Assembly: GCA_963680875.1 (NCBI GenBank)
Contig: OY804585.1
Span: 41,213,414 to 41,277,413, forward strand
Source of the DNA: Bathymodiolus brooksi
Taxonomy: Eukaryota > Mollusca > Bivalvia > Mytilida > Modiolidae
Reading direction: 5' to 3'
DNA: 64,000 nucleotides
Both the position numbers and the translations under genes were made by a program. Below, one piece after another: positions 28,667 to 40,500 of the stretch; the stretch's first letter is position 1; every line of letters starts with the position of its first letter. Under the pieces are notes generated by a model. It saw only the letters and a list, made by a program, of their open reading frames with translations. It was not told the DNA's origin and searched no databases.

Positions 28667-31600
28667 TCTAGTTTATCTATCACAGATACTATATAATACA
28701 ACAAGTTTATCTATTATCTAGTTTATCTATCACAGATACTATATAATACAACAAGTTTATCTATTATCTAGTTTATCTATCACAGATACTATATAATACA
28801 ACAAGTTTATCTATCACAGATACTATATAATACAACAAGTTTATCTATTATCTAGTTTATCTATCACAGATACTATATAATACAGCAAGTTTATCTATTA
28901 TCTAGTTTTTCTATCACAGATACTATATAATACAACAAGTTTATCTATTATCCAGATTATCTATCACAGATACTATATAATACAGCAAGTTTATCTATTA
29001 TCTAGTTTATCTATCACAGATACTATATAATACAACAAGTTTATCTATCACAGATACTATATAATACAACAAGTTTATCTATTATCTAGTTTATCTATCA
29101 CAGATACTATATAATACAACAAGTTTATCTATTATCTAGTTTATCTATCACAGATAATATATAATACAACAAGTTTATCTATTTTCTAGTTTATCTATCA
29201 CAGATACTATATAATACAATAAGTTTATCTATTATCTAGTTTATCTATCACAGATACTATATAATACAATAAGTTTATCTATTATCTAGTTTATCTATCA
29301 CAGATACTATATAATACAACAAGTTTATCTATTATCTAGTTTATCTATCACAGATACTATATAATACAACAAGTTTATCTATTATCTAGTTTATCTATCA
29401 CAGATACTATATAATACAACAAGTTTATCTATTATCTAGTTTATCTATCACAGATACTATATAATACAACAAGTTTATCTATTATCTAGTTTATCTATCA
29501 CAGATACTATATAATACAACAAGTTTATCTATCACAGATACTATATAATACAACAAGTTTATCTATCACAGATACTATATAATACAACAAGTTTATCTAT
29601 TATCTAGTTTATCTATCACAGATGCTATATAATACAACAAGTTTATCTATTATCTAGATTATCTATCACAGATACTATATAATACAGCAAGTTTATCTAT
29701 TATCCAGTTTATCTATCACAGATACTATATAATACAACAAGTTTATCTATCACAGATACTATATAATACAACAAGTTTATCTATCACAGATACTATATAA
29801 TACAACAAGTTTATCTATTATCTAGTTTATCTATCACAGATACTATATAATACAACAAGTTTATCTATTATCTAGTTTATCTATCACAGATACTATATAA
29901 TACAACAAGTTTATCTATTATCTAGTTTATCTATCACAGATACTATATAATACAACAAGTTTATCTATTATCTAGTGTATTTATCACATATACTATATAA
30001 TACATCAAGTCTATCTATTATCTAGTTTATCTATAACAGATACTATACAATACAACAACTTAATCTATTATCTATCACAGATACTATATAATACAACAAG
30101 TTTATCTATTATCTAGGTTATCTATCACAGATACTATATAATACAACAAGTTTATCTATTATCTAGGTTATCTATCACAGATACTATATAATACAACAAG
30201 TTTATCTATCACAGATACTATATAATACAACAAGTTTATCTATTATCTAGTATATCTATCACAGATACTATATAATACAACAAGTTTATCTATTATCTAG
30301 TATATCTATCACAGATACTATATAATACAGCAAGTTTATCTATTATATAGTTTATCTATCACAAATATTATATAATACAAAATTTTTATCTATTATCTAG
30401 TTTATCTATCACAGATACTATATAATACAACAAGTTTATCTATCACAGATACTATATAATACAACAAGTTTATCTATTATCTAGATTATCTATCCCAGAT
30501 ACTGTATAATACAACAAGTTTATCTATTATCTAGTTTATCTATCACAGATAATATATAGTACAACAAGTTTATCTATCACAGATACTATATAATACAACA
30601 AGTTTATCTATCACAGATACTATATAATACAACAAGTTTATCTATTATCTAGTTTATCTATCACAGATACTATATAATACAACAAGTTTATCTATTATCT
30701 AGTTTATCTATCACAGATGCTATATAATACAACAAGTTTATCTATTATCTAGATTTTCTATCACAGATACTATATAATACAGCAAGTTTATCTATTATCT
30801 AGTTTATCTATCACAGATACTATATAATACAACAAGTTTATCTATTGTCTAGATTATCTATCACAGATACTATATAATACAACAAGTTTATCTATTATCT
30901 AGTTTATCTATCACAGATACTATATAATACAACAAGTTTATCTATCACAGATACTATATAATACAACAAGTTTATCTATCACAGATACTATATAATACAA
31001 CAAGTTTATCTATTATCTAGGTTATCTATCACAGATACTATATAATACAACAAGTTTATCTATTATCTAGTTTATCTATCACAGATACTATATAATACAA
31101 CAAGTTTATCTATTATCTAGTTTATCTATCACAGATACTATACAATACAACAACTTAATCTATTATCTATCACAGATACTATATAATACAACAAGTTTAT
31201 CTATTATCTAGGTTATCTATCACAGATACTATATAATACAACAAGTTTATCTATTATCTAGGTTATCTATCACAGATACTATATAATACAACAAGTTTAT
31301 CTATTATCTAGGTTATCTATCACAGATACTATATAATACAACAAGTTTATCTATTATCTAGGTTATCTATCACAGATACTATATAATACAACAAGTTTAT
31401 CTTTCACAGATACTATATAATACAGCAAGTTTATCTATCATCTAGTTTATCAATCACAGATACTATACAATACAACAACTGTATGTATTATCTAGTTTAT
31501 CTATCACAGATACTATATAATACAACAAGTTTATCTATTATCTAGGTTATCTATCACAGATACTATATAATACAACAAGTTTATCTATTAGCTAGTTTAT

Positions 31601-31860
31601 CTATCACAGATACTATATAATACAACAAGTTTATCTATTATCTAGTTTATCTATCACAAATACTATATAATACAGCAAGTCTATCTATTATCTAGTTTAT
31701 CTATCACAGATTCTATACAATACAACAACTGTATGTATTATCTAGTTTATCTATCACAGATACTATATAATACAACAAGTTTATCTATTATCTAGGTTAT
31801 CTATCACAGATACTATATAATACAACAAGTTTATCTATTATCTAGGTTATCTATCACATA

Positions 31861-31884
31861 TACTATATAATATATTATATAGTA
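31861..31884. repeat. Orientation-switch junction: perfect 24-bp palindrome
   Basis: TACTATATAATA (31,861-31,872) is followed immediately by its reverse complement (31,873-31,884). Extending outward, the symmetry continues with one mismatch (31,859 T against 31,886 C) to about 31,847/31,898, then breaks where the arms carry different unit variants (CTAGGTTATC on the left, AAACTGAATAATAG on the right). Both arms are cut at the same base of the unit, after unit position 16, so the loop length is zero. The junction is head to head with respect to the CAGATAC end. Confidence 0.93.
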
Positions 31885-34800
31885 TCTGTGATAGATAAAC
31901 TGAATAATAGATAAACCTGTTGTATTATATAGTATCTGTGATAGATAAACTAGATAATAGATAAACTTGTTGTATTATATAGTATCTGTGATAGATAAAC
32001 TAGATAATAGATAAACTTGTTGTATTATATAGTATCTGTGATAGATAAACTAGATAATAGATAAACTTGTTGTATTTTATAGTATCTGTGATAGATAAAC
32101 TAGATAATAGTTAAACCTGTTATATTATATAGTATCTGTGATAGATAAACTAGATAATAGATAAACTTGTTGTATTATATAGTATCTCTGATAGATAGAC
32201 TTGTTATATTATATATTGTTGTATTATATAGTATCTGTGATAGATAAACTAGATAATAGATAAACCTGTTGTATTATATAGTATCTTTGATAGACAAACT
32301 AGATAATAGATAAACTTGTTCTATTATATAGTATCTGTGATAGATAAACTAGATAATAGATAAACTTGTTGTATTATATAGTATCTGTGATAGCTAGACT
32401 AGATAATAGATAAACCTGTTATATTATATAGTATCTGTGATAGATAAACTAGATAATAGATAAACTTGTTGTATTATATAGTATCTGTGATAGATAAACT
32501 AGATAATAGATAAACTTGTTATATTATATATTGTTGTATTGTATAGTATCCGTGATAGGTAAACTAGATAATAGATAAACATGTTGTATTATATAGTATC
32601 TGTGATAGATAAACTTGTTGTATTATATAGTATCTGTGATAGATAAACTAGATAATAGATAAACTTGTTGTACTATATAGTATCTGTGATAGATAAACTA
32701 GATAATAGATAATCTTGTTGTATTATATAGTATCTGTGATAGATAAACTAGATAATAGATAAACTTGTTGTATTATATAGTATCTGTGATAGATAAACAA
32801 GATAATAGATAAACTTGTTGTATTATATAGTATCTGTGATAGCTAGACTAGATAATAGATAAAATTGTTGTATTATATAGTATCTGTGATAGATAAACTA
32901 GATAATAGATAAACTTGTTGTATTATATATTATCTGTGATAAATAAACTAGATAATAGATAACCTTGTTATATTATATATTGTTGTATTGTATAGTATCC
33001 GTGATAGATAAACTGAATAATAGATAAACTTGTTGTATTATATAGTATCTGTGATAGATAAACTAGATAATAGATAAACTTGTTGTATTATATAGTATCT
33101 GTGATAGATAAACTTGTCATATTATGTATTGTTGTATTGTATAGTATCTGTGATAGATAAACTAGATAATAGATAAAAATTTTGTATTATATAGTATTTG
33201 TGAAAGATAAACTAGATAATAGATAAACTTGCTGTATTATATAGTATCTGTGATAGATAAATTAGATAATAGATAAACTTGTTGTATTATATAGTATCTG
33301 TGATAGATAAACTTGTTGTATTATATAGTATCTGTGATAGAAAAACTAGATAATAGATAAGCTTGTTGTATTATATAGTATCTGTGATAGATAAACTAGA
33401 TAATAGATAAACTTGTTGTATTATATAGTATCTGTGATAGATAAACTAGATAATAGATAAAGTTGTTGTATTATATAGTATCTGTGATAGATAAACTAGA
33501 TAATAGATAAACTTGTTATATTATATAGTATCTGTGATAGATAAACTAGATAATAGATAAACTTGCTGTATTATATAGTATCTGTGATAGATAAACTTGT
33601 CATATTATGTATTGTTGTATTGTATAGTATCTGTGATAGATAAACTAGATAATATATAAACTTGTTGTATTATATAGTATATGTGATAGATAAACTAGAT
33701 AATAGATAAAGTTGTTGTATTGTATAGTATCTGTGATAGATAAACTAGATAATAGATAAACCTGCTGTATCATATAGTATCTGTGAAAGATAAACTAGAT
33801 AATAGATAAACTTGTTGTATTATATAGTATCTGTGATAGATAAACTAGATAATAGATAAACTTGTTGTACTATATAGTATCTGTGATAGATAAACTACAT
33901 AATAGATAATCTTGTTGTATTATATAGTATCTGTGATAGATAAACTAGATAATAGATAAAATTGTTGTATTACATAGTATCTGTGATAGATAAACTAGAT
34001 AATAGATAAACCTGTTATATTGTATAGTATCTGTGATAGATAAACTAGATAATAGATAAAGTTGTTGCATTGTATTGTATCTGTGATAGATAAACTAGAT
34101 AATATATAAACTTGTTGTATTATATAGTTTCTGTGATAGATAAACTAGATAATAGATAAACTTGTTATATTATATAGTATCTGTGATAGATAAACTAGAT
34201 AATAGATAAACCTGTTGTATTATATATTATCTGTGATAGATAAACTAGATAATAGATAAACTTGTTATATTATATATTGTTGTATTGTATAGTATTCGTG
34301 ATAGGTAAACTGGATAATAGATAAACCTGTTGTACTATATAGTATCTGTGATAGATAAACTGAATAATAGATAAATTTGTTGTATTATATAGTATCTGTG
34401 ATAGATAAACTAGATAATAGATAAACTTGTTGTATTATATAGTATCTGTGATAGCTAGACTAGATAATAGATAAACTTTTTATATTATATATTGTTGTAT
34501 TGTATAGTATCCGTGATACGTAAACTAGATAATAGATAAACCTATTGTATTATATAGTATCTGTGATAGATAAACTGAATAATAGATAAACTTGTTGTAT
34601 TATATAGTATATGTGATAGCTAGACTAGATAATAGATAAACCTGTTATATTATATAGTATCTGTGATAGATAAACTAGATAATAGATAAACTTGTTGTAT
34701 TATATATTATCTGTGATAGATAAACTAGATAATAGATAAACTTGTTATATTATATATTGTTGTATTGTATAGTATCCGTGATAGGTAAACTAGATAATAA

Positions 34801-34900
34801 ATAAACTTGTTGTATTATATAGTATCTGTGATAGCTAGACTAGATAATAGATAAAGTTGTTGTATTATATAGTATCTGTGATAGAGAAACTAGATAATAG
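31885..34900 (-). repeat. Junction-proximal variable zone of the right arm
   Basis: Units here show many private changes, such as TATTTTATAG (about 32,075), GATAGATAGACTTG (about 32,193), GATAGACAAAC (about 32,290), TTGTTCTATTATATAG (about 32,310) and TAGAAAAAC (about 33,340). Higher-order periodicity is much less obvious than further right. The zone already contains the 15-bp duplication types (first near 32,200). It looks like an older, less homogenised edge of the right array. Confidence 0.65.
34233..34297 (-). repeat. Representative 65-bp unit (50 + 15)
   Basis: The distance from GTGATAG at 34,233 to the next GTGATAG at 34,298 is 65 bp. The extra 15 bp is a diverged tandem duplication: TTGTTATATTATATA at 34,262-34,276 is followed by TTGTTGTATTGTATA at 34,277-34,291. 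A normal 50-mer has this segment once. The 65-mer is nearly always followed by a unit beginning CCGTGATAGGTAAAC or TCGTGATAGGTAAAC, so the two have been copied as a pair. It recurs many times from about 32,510 to the window end. Confidence 0.9.
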
Positions 34901-34925
34901 ATAAACTTGTTGTATTATATAGTAT

Positions 34926-36751
34926 CTGCGATAGATAAACTTGTCATATTATGTATTGTTGTATTGTATAGTATCTGTGATAGATAAACTAGATAATATA
35001 TAAACTTGTTGTATTATATAGTATATGTGATAGATAAACTAGATAATAGATAAACTTGTTGTATTATATAGTTTATGTGATAGATAAACTAGATAATAGA
35101 TAAAGTTGTTGTATTGTATAGTATCTGTGATAGATAAACTAGATAATAGATAAACCTGCTGTATCATATAGTATCTGTGATAGATAAACTAGATAATAGA
35201 TAAACTTGTTGTATTATATAGTATCTGTGATAGATAAACTTGTCATATTATGTATTGTTGTATTGTATAGTATCTGTGATAGATAAACTAGATAATATAT
35301 AAACTTGTTGTATTATATAGTATATGTGATAGATAAACTAGATAATAGATAAACTTGTTGTATTATATAGTTTATGTGATAGATAAACTAGATAATAGAT
35401 AAAGTTGTTGTATTGTATAGTATCTGTGATAGATAAACTAGATAATAGATAAACCTGCTGTATCATATAGTATCTGTGATAGATAAACTAGATAATAGAT
35501 AAACTTGTTGTACTATATAGTATCTGTGATAGATAAACTAGATAATAGATAATCTTGTTGTATTATATAGTATCTGTGATAGATAAACTAGATAATAGAT
35601 AAACTTGTTGTATTATATATTATCTGTGATAGATAAACTAGATAATAGATAAACTTGTTATATTATATATTGTTGTATTGTATAGTATCCGTGATAGGTA
35701 AACTAGATAATAGATAAACTTGTTGTATTATATAGTATCTGTGATAGCTAGACTAGATAATAGATAAAGTTGTTGTATTATATAGTATCTGTGATAGAGA
35801 AACTAGATAATAGATAAACTTGTTGTATTATATAGTATCTGCGATAGATAAACTTGTCATATTATGTATTGTTGTATTGTATAGTATCTGTGATAGATAA
35901 ACTAGATAATATATAAACTTGTTGTATTATATAGTATATGTGATAGATAAACTAGATAATAGATAAACTTGTTGTATTATATAGTTTATGTGATAGATAA
36001 ACTAGATAATAGATAAAGTTGTTGTATTGTATAGTATCTGTGATAGATAAACTAGATAATAGATAAACCTGCTGTATCATATAGTATCTGTGATAGATAA
36101 ACTAGATAATAGATAAACTTGTTGTATTATATAGTATCTGTGATAGATAAACTTGTCATATTATGTATTGTTGTATTGTATAGTATCTGTGATAGATAAA
36201 CTAGATAATATATAAACTTGTTGTATTATATAGTATATGTGATAGATAAACTAGATAATAGATAAACTTGTTGTATTATATAGTTTATGTGATAGATAAA
36301 CTAGATAATAGATAAAGTTGTTGTATTGTATAGTATCTGTGATAGATAAACTAGATAATAGATAAACCTGCTGTATCATATAGTATCTGTGATAGATAAA
36401 CTAGATAATAGATAAACTTGTTGTACTATATAGTATCTGTGATAGATAAACTAGATAATAGATAATCTTGTTGTATTATATAGTATCTGTGATAGATAAA
36501 CTAGATAATAGATAAACTTGTTGTATTATATAGTATCTGTGATAGATAAACTAGATAATAGATAAACTTGTTGTATTACATAGTATCTGTGATAGATAAA
36601 CTAGATAATAGATAAACTTGTTGTATTATATAGTATCTGTGATAGCTAGACTAGATAATATATAAAATTGTTGTATTATATAGTATCTGTGATAGATAAA
36701 CTAGATAATAGATAAACCTGCTGTATCATATAGTATCTGTGATAGATAAAC
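34926..36751 (-). repeat. 913-bp tandem duplication in the right arm
   Basis: The rare GTATCTGCGATAG occurs with CTGCG at 34,926 and 35,839, 913 bp apart. The following GTCAT marks keep the same offset (34,943/35,856 and 35,242/36,155). 913 equals one 65-mer, two 49-mers and fifteen 50-mers. The outer boundary is estimated as two periods from the first mark. Confidence 0.75.
34928..34976 (-). repeat. Representative 49-bp unit (34 + 15)
   Basis: GCGATAG at 34,928 to GTGATAG at 34,977 spans 49 bp. It is the 34-mer form with the same kind of 15-bp duplication: TTGTCATATTATGTA at 34,941-34,955 followed by TTGTTGTATTGTATA at 34,956-34,970. The GTCATATTATG mark recurs with spacings of 299, 249 or 99 bp (49 plus five, four or one 50-mers). 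It is the main register mark of the 34.9-40, 45.9-47.4 and 57.3-59 kb stretches. Confidence 0.9.
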
Positions 36752-36853
36752 TGAATAATAGATAAACTTGTTGTATTATATAGTATCTGTGATAGATAAA
36801 CTAGATAATAGATAAACTTGTTGTATTATATAGTATCTGTGATAGATAAACTT

Positions 36854-39545
36854 GTCATATTATGTATTGTTGTATTGTATAGTATCTGTGATAGATAAAC
36901 TAGATAATATATAAACTTGTTGTATTATATAGTTTATGTGATAGATAAACTAGATAATAGATAAAGTTGTTGTATTGTATAGTATCTGTGATAGATAAAC
37001 TAGATAATAGATAAACCTGCTGTATCATATAGTATCTGTGATAGATAAACTAGATAATAGATAAACTTGTTGTATTATATAGTATCTGTGATAGATAAAC
37101 TTGTCATATTATGTATTGTTGTATTGTATAGTATCTGTGATAGATAAACTAGATAATATATAAACTTGTTGTATTATATAGTATCTGTGATAGATAAACT
37201 TGTCATATTATGTATTGTTGTATTGTATAGTATCTGTGATAGATAAACTAGATAATATATAAACTTGTTGTATTATATAGTATATGTGATAGATAAACTA
37301 GATAATAGATAAACTTGTTGTATTATATAGTTTATGTGATAGATAAACTAGATAATAGATAAAGTTGTTGTATTGTATAGTATCTGTGATAGATAAACTA
37401 GATAATAGATAAACCTGCTGTATCATATAGTATCTGTGATAGATAAACTAGATAATAGATAAACTTGTTGTATTATATAGTATCTGTGATAGATAAACTT
37501 GTCATATTATGTATTGTTGTATTGTATAGTATCTGTGATAGATAAACTAGATAATATATAAACTTGTTGTATTATATAGTATATGTGATAGATAAACTAG
37601 ATAATAGATAAACTTGTTGTATTATATAGTTTATGTGATAGATAAACTAGATAATAGATAAAGTTGTTGTATTGTATAGTATCTGTGATAGATAAACTAG
37701 ATAATAGATAAACCTGCTGTATCATATAGTATCTGTGATAGATAAACTAGATAATAGATAAACTTGTTGTACTATATAGTATCTGTGATAGATAAACTAG
37801 ATAATAGATAATCTTGTTGTATTATATAGTATCTGTGATAGATAAACTAGATAATAGATAAACTTGTTGTATTATATAGTATCTGTGATAGATAAACTAG
37901 ATAATAGATAAACTTGTTGTATTACATAGTATCTGTGATAGATAAACTAGATAATAGATAAACTTGTTGTATTATATAGTATCTGTGATAGCTAGACTAG
38001 ATAATATATAAAATTGTTGTATTATATAGTATCTGTGATAGATAAACTAGATAATAGATAAACCTGCTGTATCATATAGTATCTGTGATAGATAAACTGA
38101 ATAATAGATAAACTTGTTGTATTATATAGTATCTGTGATAGATAAACTAGATAATAGATAAACTTGTTGTATTATATAGTATCTGTGATAGATAAACTTG
38201 TCATATTATGTATTGTTGTATTGTATAGTATCTGTGATAGATAAACTAGATAATATATAAACTTGTTGTATTATATAGTTTATGTGATAGATAAACTAGA
38301 TAATAGATAAAGTTGTTGTATTGTATAGTATCTGTGATAGATAAACTAGATAATAGATAAACCTGCTGTATCATATAGTATCTGTGATAGATAAACTAGA
38401 TAATAGATAAACTTGTTGTATTATATAGTATCTGTGATAGATAAACTTGTCATATTATGTATTGTTGTATTGTATAGTATCTGTGATAGATAAACTAGAT
38501 AATATATAAACTTGTTGTATTATATAGTATCTGTGATAGATAAACTTGTCATATTATGTATTGTTGTATTGTATAGTATCTGTGATAGATAAACTAGATA
38601 ATATATAAACTTGTTGTATTATATAGTATATGTGATAGATAAACTAGATAATAGATAAACTTGTTGTATTATATAGTTTATGTGATAGATAAACTAGATA
38701 ATAGATAAAGTTGTTGTATTGTATAGTATCTGTGATAGATAAACTAGATAATAGATAAACCTGCTGTATCATATAGTATCTGTGATAGATAAACTAGATA
38801 ATAGATAAACTTGTTGTATTATATAGTATCTGTGATAGATAAACTTGTCATATTATGTATTGTTGTATTGTATAGTATCTGTGATAGATAAACTAGATAA
38901 TATATAAACTTGTTGTATTATATAGTATATGTGATAGATAAACTAGATAATAGATAAACTTGTTGTATTATATAGTTTATGTGATAGATAAACTAGATAA
39001 TAGATAAAGTTGTTGTGTTGTATAGTATCTGTGATAGATAAACTAGATAATAGATAAACCTGCTGTATCATATAGTATCTGTGATAGATAAACTAGATAA
39101 TAGATAAACTTGTTGTATTATATAGTATCTGTGATAGATAAACTTGTCATATTATGTATTGTTGTATTGTATAGTATCTGTGATAGATAAACTAGATAAT
39201 ATATAAACTTGTTGTATTATATAGTATATGTGATAGATAAACTAGATAATAGATAAACTTGTTGTATTATATAGTTTATGTGATAGATAAACTAGATAAT
39301 AGATAAAGTTGTTGTATTGTATAGTATCTCTGATAGATAAACTAGATAATAGATAAACCTGCTGTATCATATAGTATCTGTGATAGATAAACTAGATAAT
39401 AGATAAACTTGTTGTATTATATAGTATCTGTGATAGATAAACTTGTCATATTATGTATTGTTGTATTGTATAGTATCTGTGATAGATAAACTAGATAATA
39501 TATAAACTTGTTGTATTATATAGTATCTGTGATAGATAAACTTGT
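36854..39545 (-). repeat. 1,346-bp tandem duplication with 299/249/99-bp sub-periods
   Basis: The GTCAT marks at 36,854, 37,103, 37,202 and 37,501 (spacings 249, 99, 299) recur at 38,200, 38,449, 38,548 and 38,847, each exactly 1,346 bp later. 1,346 equals four 49-mers plus twenty-three 50-mers. After 38,847 the 299-bp period repeats again (39,146, 39,445), followed by a 99-bp step to 39,544. The end coordinate is estimated from two periods. Confidence 0.8.
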
Positions 39546-40500
39546 CATATTATGTATTGTTGTATTGTATAGTATCTGTGATAGATAAACTAGATAATAT
39601 ATAAACTTGTATTATATAGTATATGTGATAGATAAACTAGATAATAGATAAACTTGTTGTATTATATAGTTTATGTGATAGATAAACTAGATAATAGATA
39701 AAGTTGTTGTATTGTATAGTATCTGTGATAGATAAACTAGATAATAGATAAACCTGCTGTATCATATAGTATCTGTGATAGATAAACTAGATAATAGATA
39801 AACTTGTTGTATTATATAGTATCTGTGATAGATAAACTTGTCATATTATGTATTGTTGTATTGTATAGTATCTGTGATAGATAAACTAGATAATATATAA
39901 ACTTGTTGTATTATATAGTATATGTGATAGATAAACTAGATAATAGATAAACTTGTTGTATTATATAGTTTATGTGATAGATAAACTAGATAATAGATAA
40001 AGTTGTTGTATTGTATAGTATCTGTGATAGATAAACTAGATAATAGATAAACCTGCTGTATCATATAGTATCTGTGATAGATAAACTAGATAATAGATAA
40101 ACTTGTTGTACTATATAGTATCTGTGATAGATAAACTAGATAATAGATAATCTTGTTGTATTATATAGTATCTGTGATAGATAAACTAGATAATAGATAA
40201 ACTTGTTGTATTATATAGTATCTGTGATAGATAAACTAGATAATAGATAAACTTGTTGTATTACATAGTATCTGTGATAGATAAACTAGATAATAGATAA
40301 ACTTGTTGTATTATATAGTATCTGTGATAGCTAGACTAGATAATATATAAAATTGTTGTATTATATAGTATCTGTGATAGATAAACTAGATAATAGATAA
40401 ACCTGCTGTATCATATAGTATCTGTGATAGATAAACTAGATAATAGATAAACTTGTTGTATTATATATTATCTGTGATAGATAAACTAGATAATAGATAA

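Larger units (their letters stand above)
1..31872 (+). repeat. Left satellite arm, forward orientation
   Basis: In this arm the unit reads CAGATACTATATAATAC... towards the right. It consists mainly of 50-mers, with many 34-mers (often two in a row, as at 801-868) and occasional 41-mers. Recurrent variants include CAGCAAG in place of CAACAAG, CTAGGTTATC or CTAGATTATC in place of CTAGTTTATC, CAGATGCT in place of CAGATACT, and a divergent unit with ACAAAATTTTTATC. These variants recur in the same order at about 9.4-10 kb spacing, which defines a higher-order repeat. The 49- and 65-bp unit types of the other arm were not seen here. Confidence 0.95.
19477..31872 (+). repeat. Left-arm higher-order repeat, copy 3, truncated by the inversion
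   Basis: Copy 3 begins at the third CTGTATGAATT marker unit and ends at the orientation switch, 12,396 bp later. It is longer than the other two because it holds a 3,017-bp tandem duplication (23,251 to 26,268 register) whose second copy has lost 618 bp. It keeps the stretch with GATAATATATAGTAC (about 30,550) and CTATTGTCTAG (about 30,845) that copy 1 has at about 8,180 and 8,475. Copy 2 has deleted that stretch. Its last 500 bp carry several private changes such as ATTAGCTAG and TTATCAATCAC. Confidence 0.85.

Noticed and set aside
31861..31884. Intrinsic transcription terminator at the palindrome
   Set aside because: The dyad is pure A/T apart from one G/C pair, has no loop and no neighbouring gene. 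It is explained by the array inversion.
31861..31884. Terminal inverted repeat of a transposon at the junction
   Set aside because: There is no transposase, no target-site duplication and no sequence between the arms. The symmetry is between satellite units themselves.
31000..32800. Sequencing hairpin or fold-back artefact as full explanation of the inverted arms
   Set aside because: Beyond about 50 bp the arms carry different variants (AAACCTAG versus AAACTGAA, AAACTTG versus AAACCTG) and different unit classes, so they are not mirror copies. A misjoin of two real arrays by the assembler is not excluded without reads.
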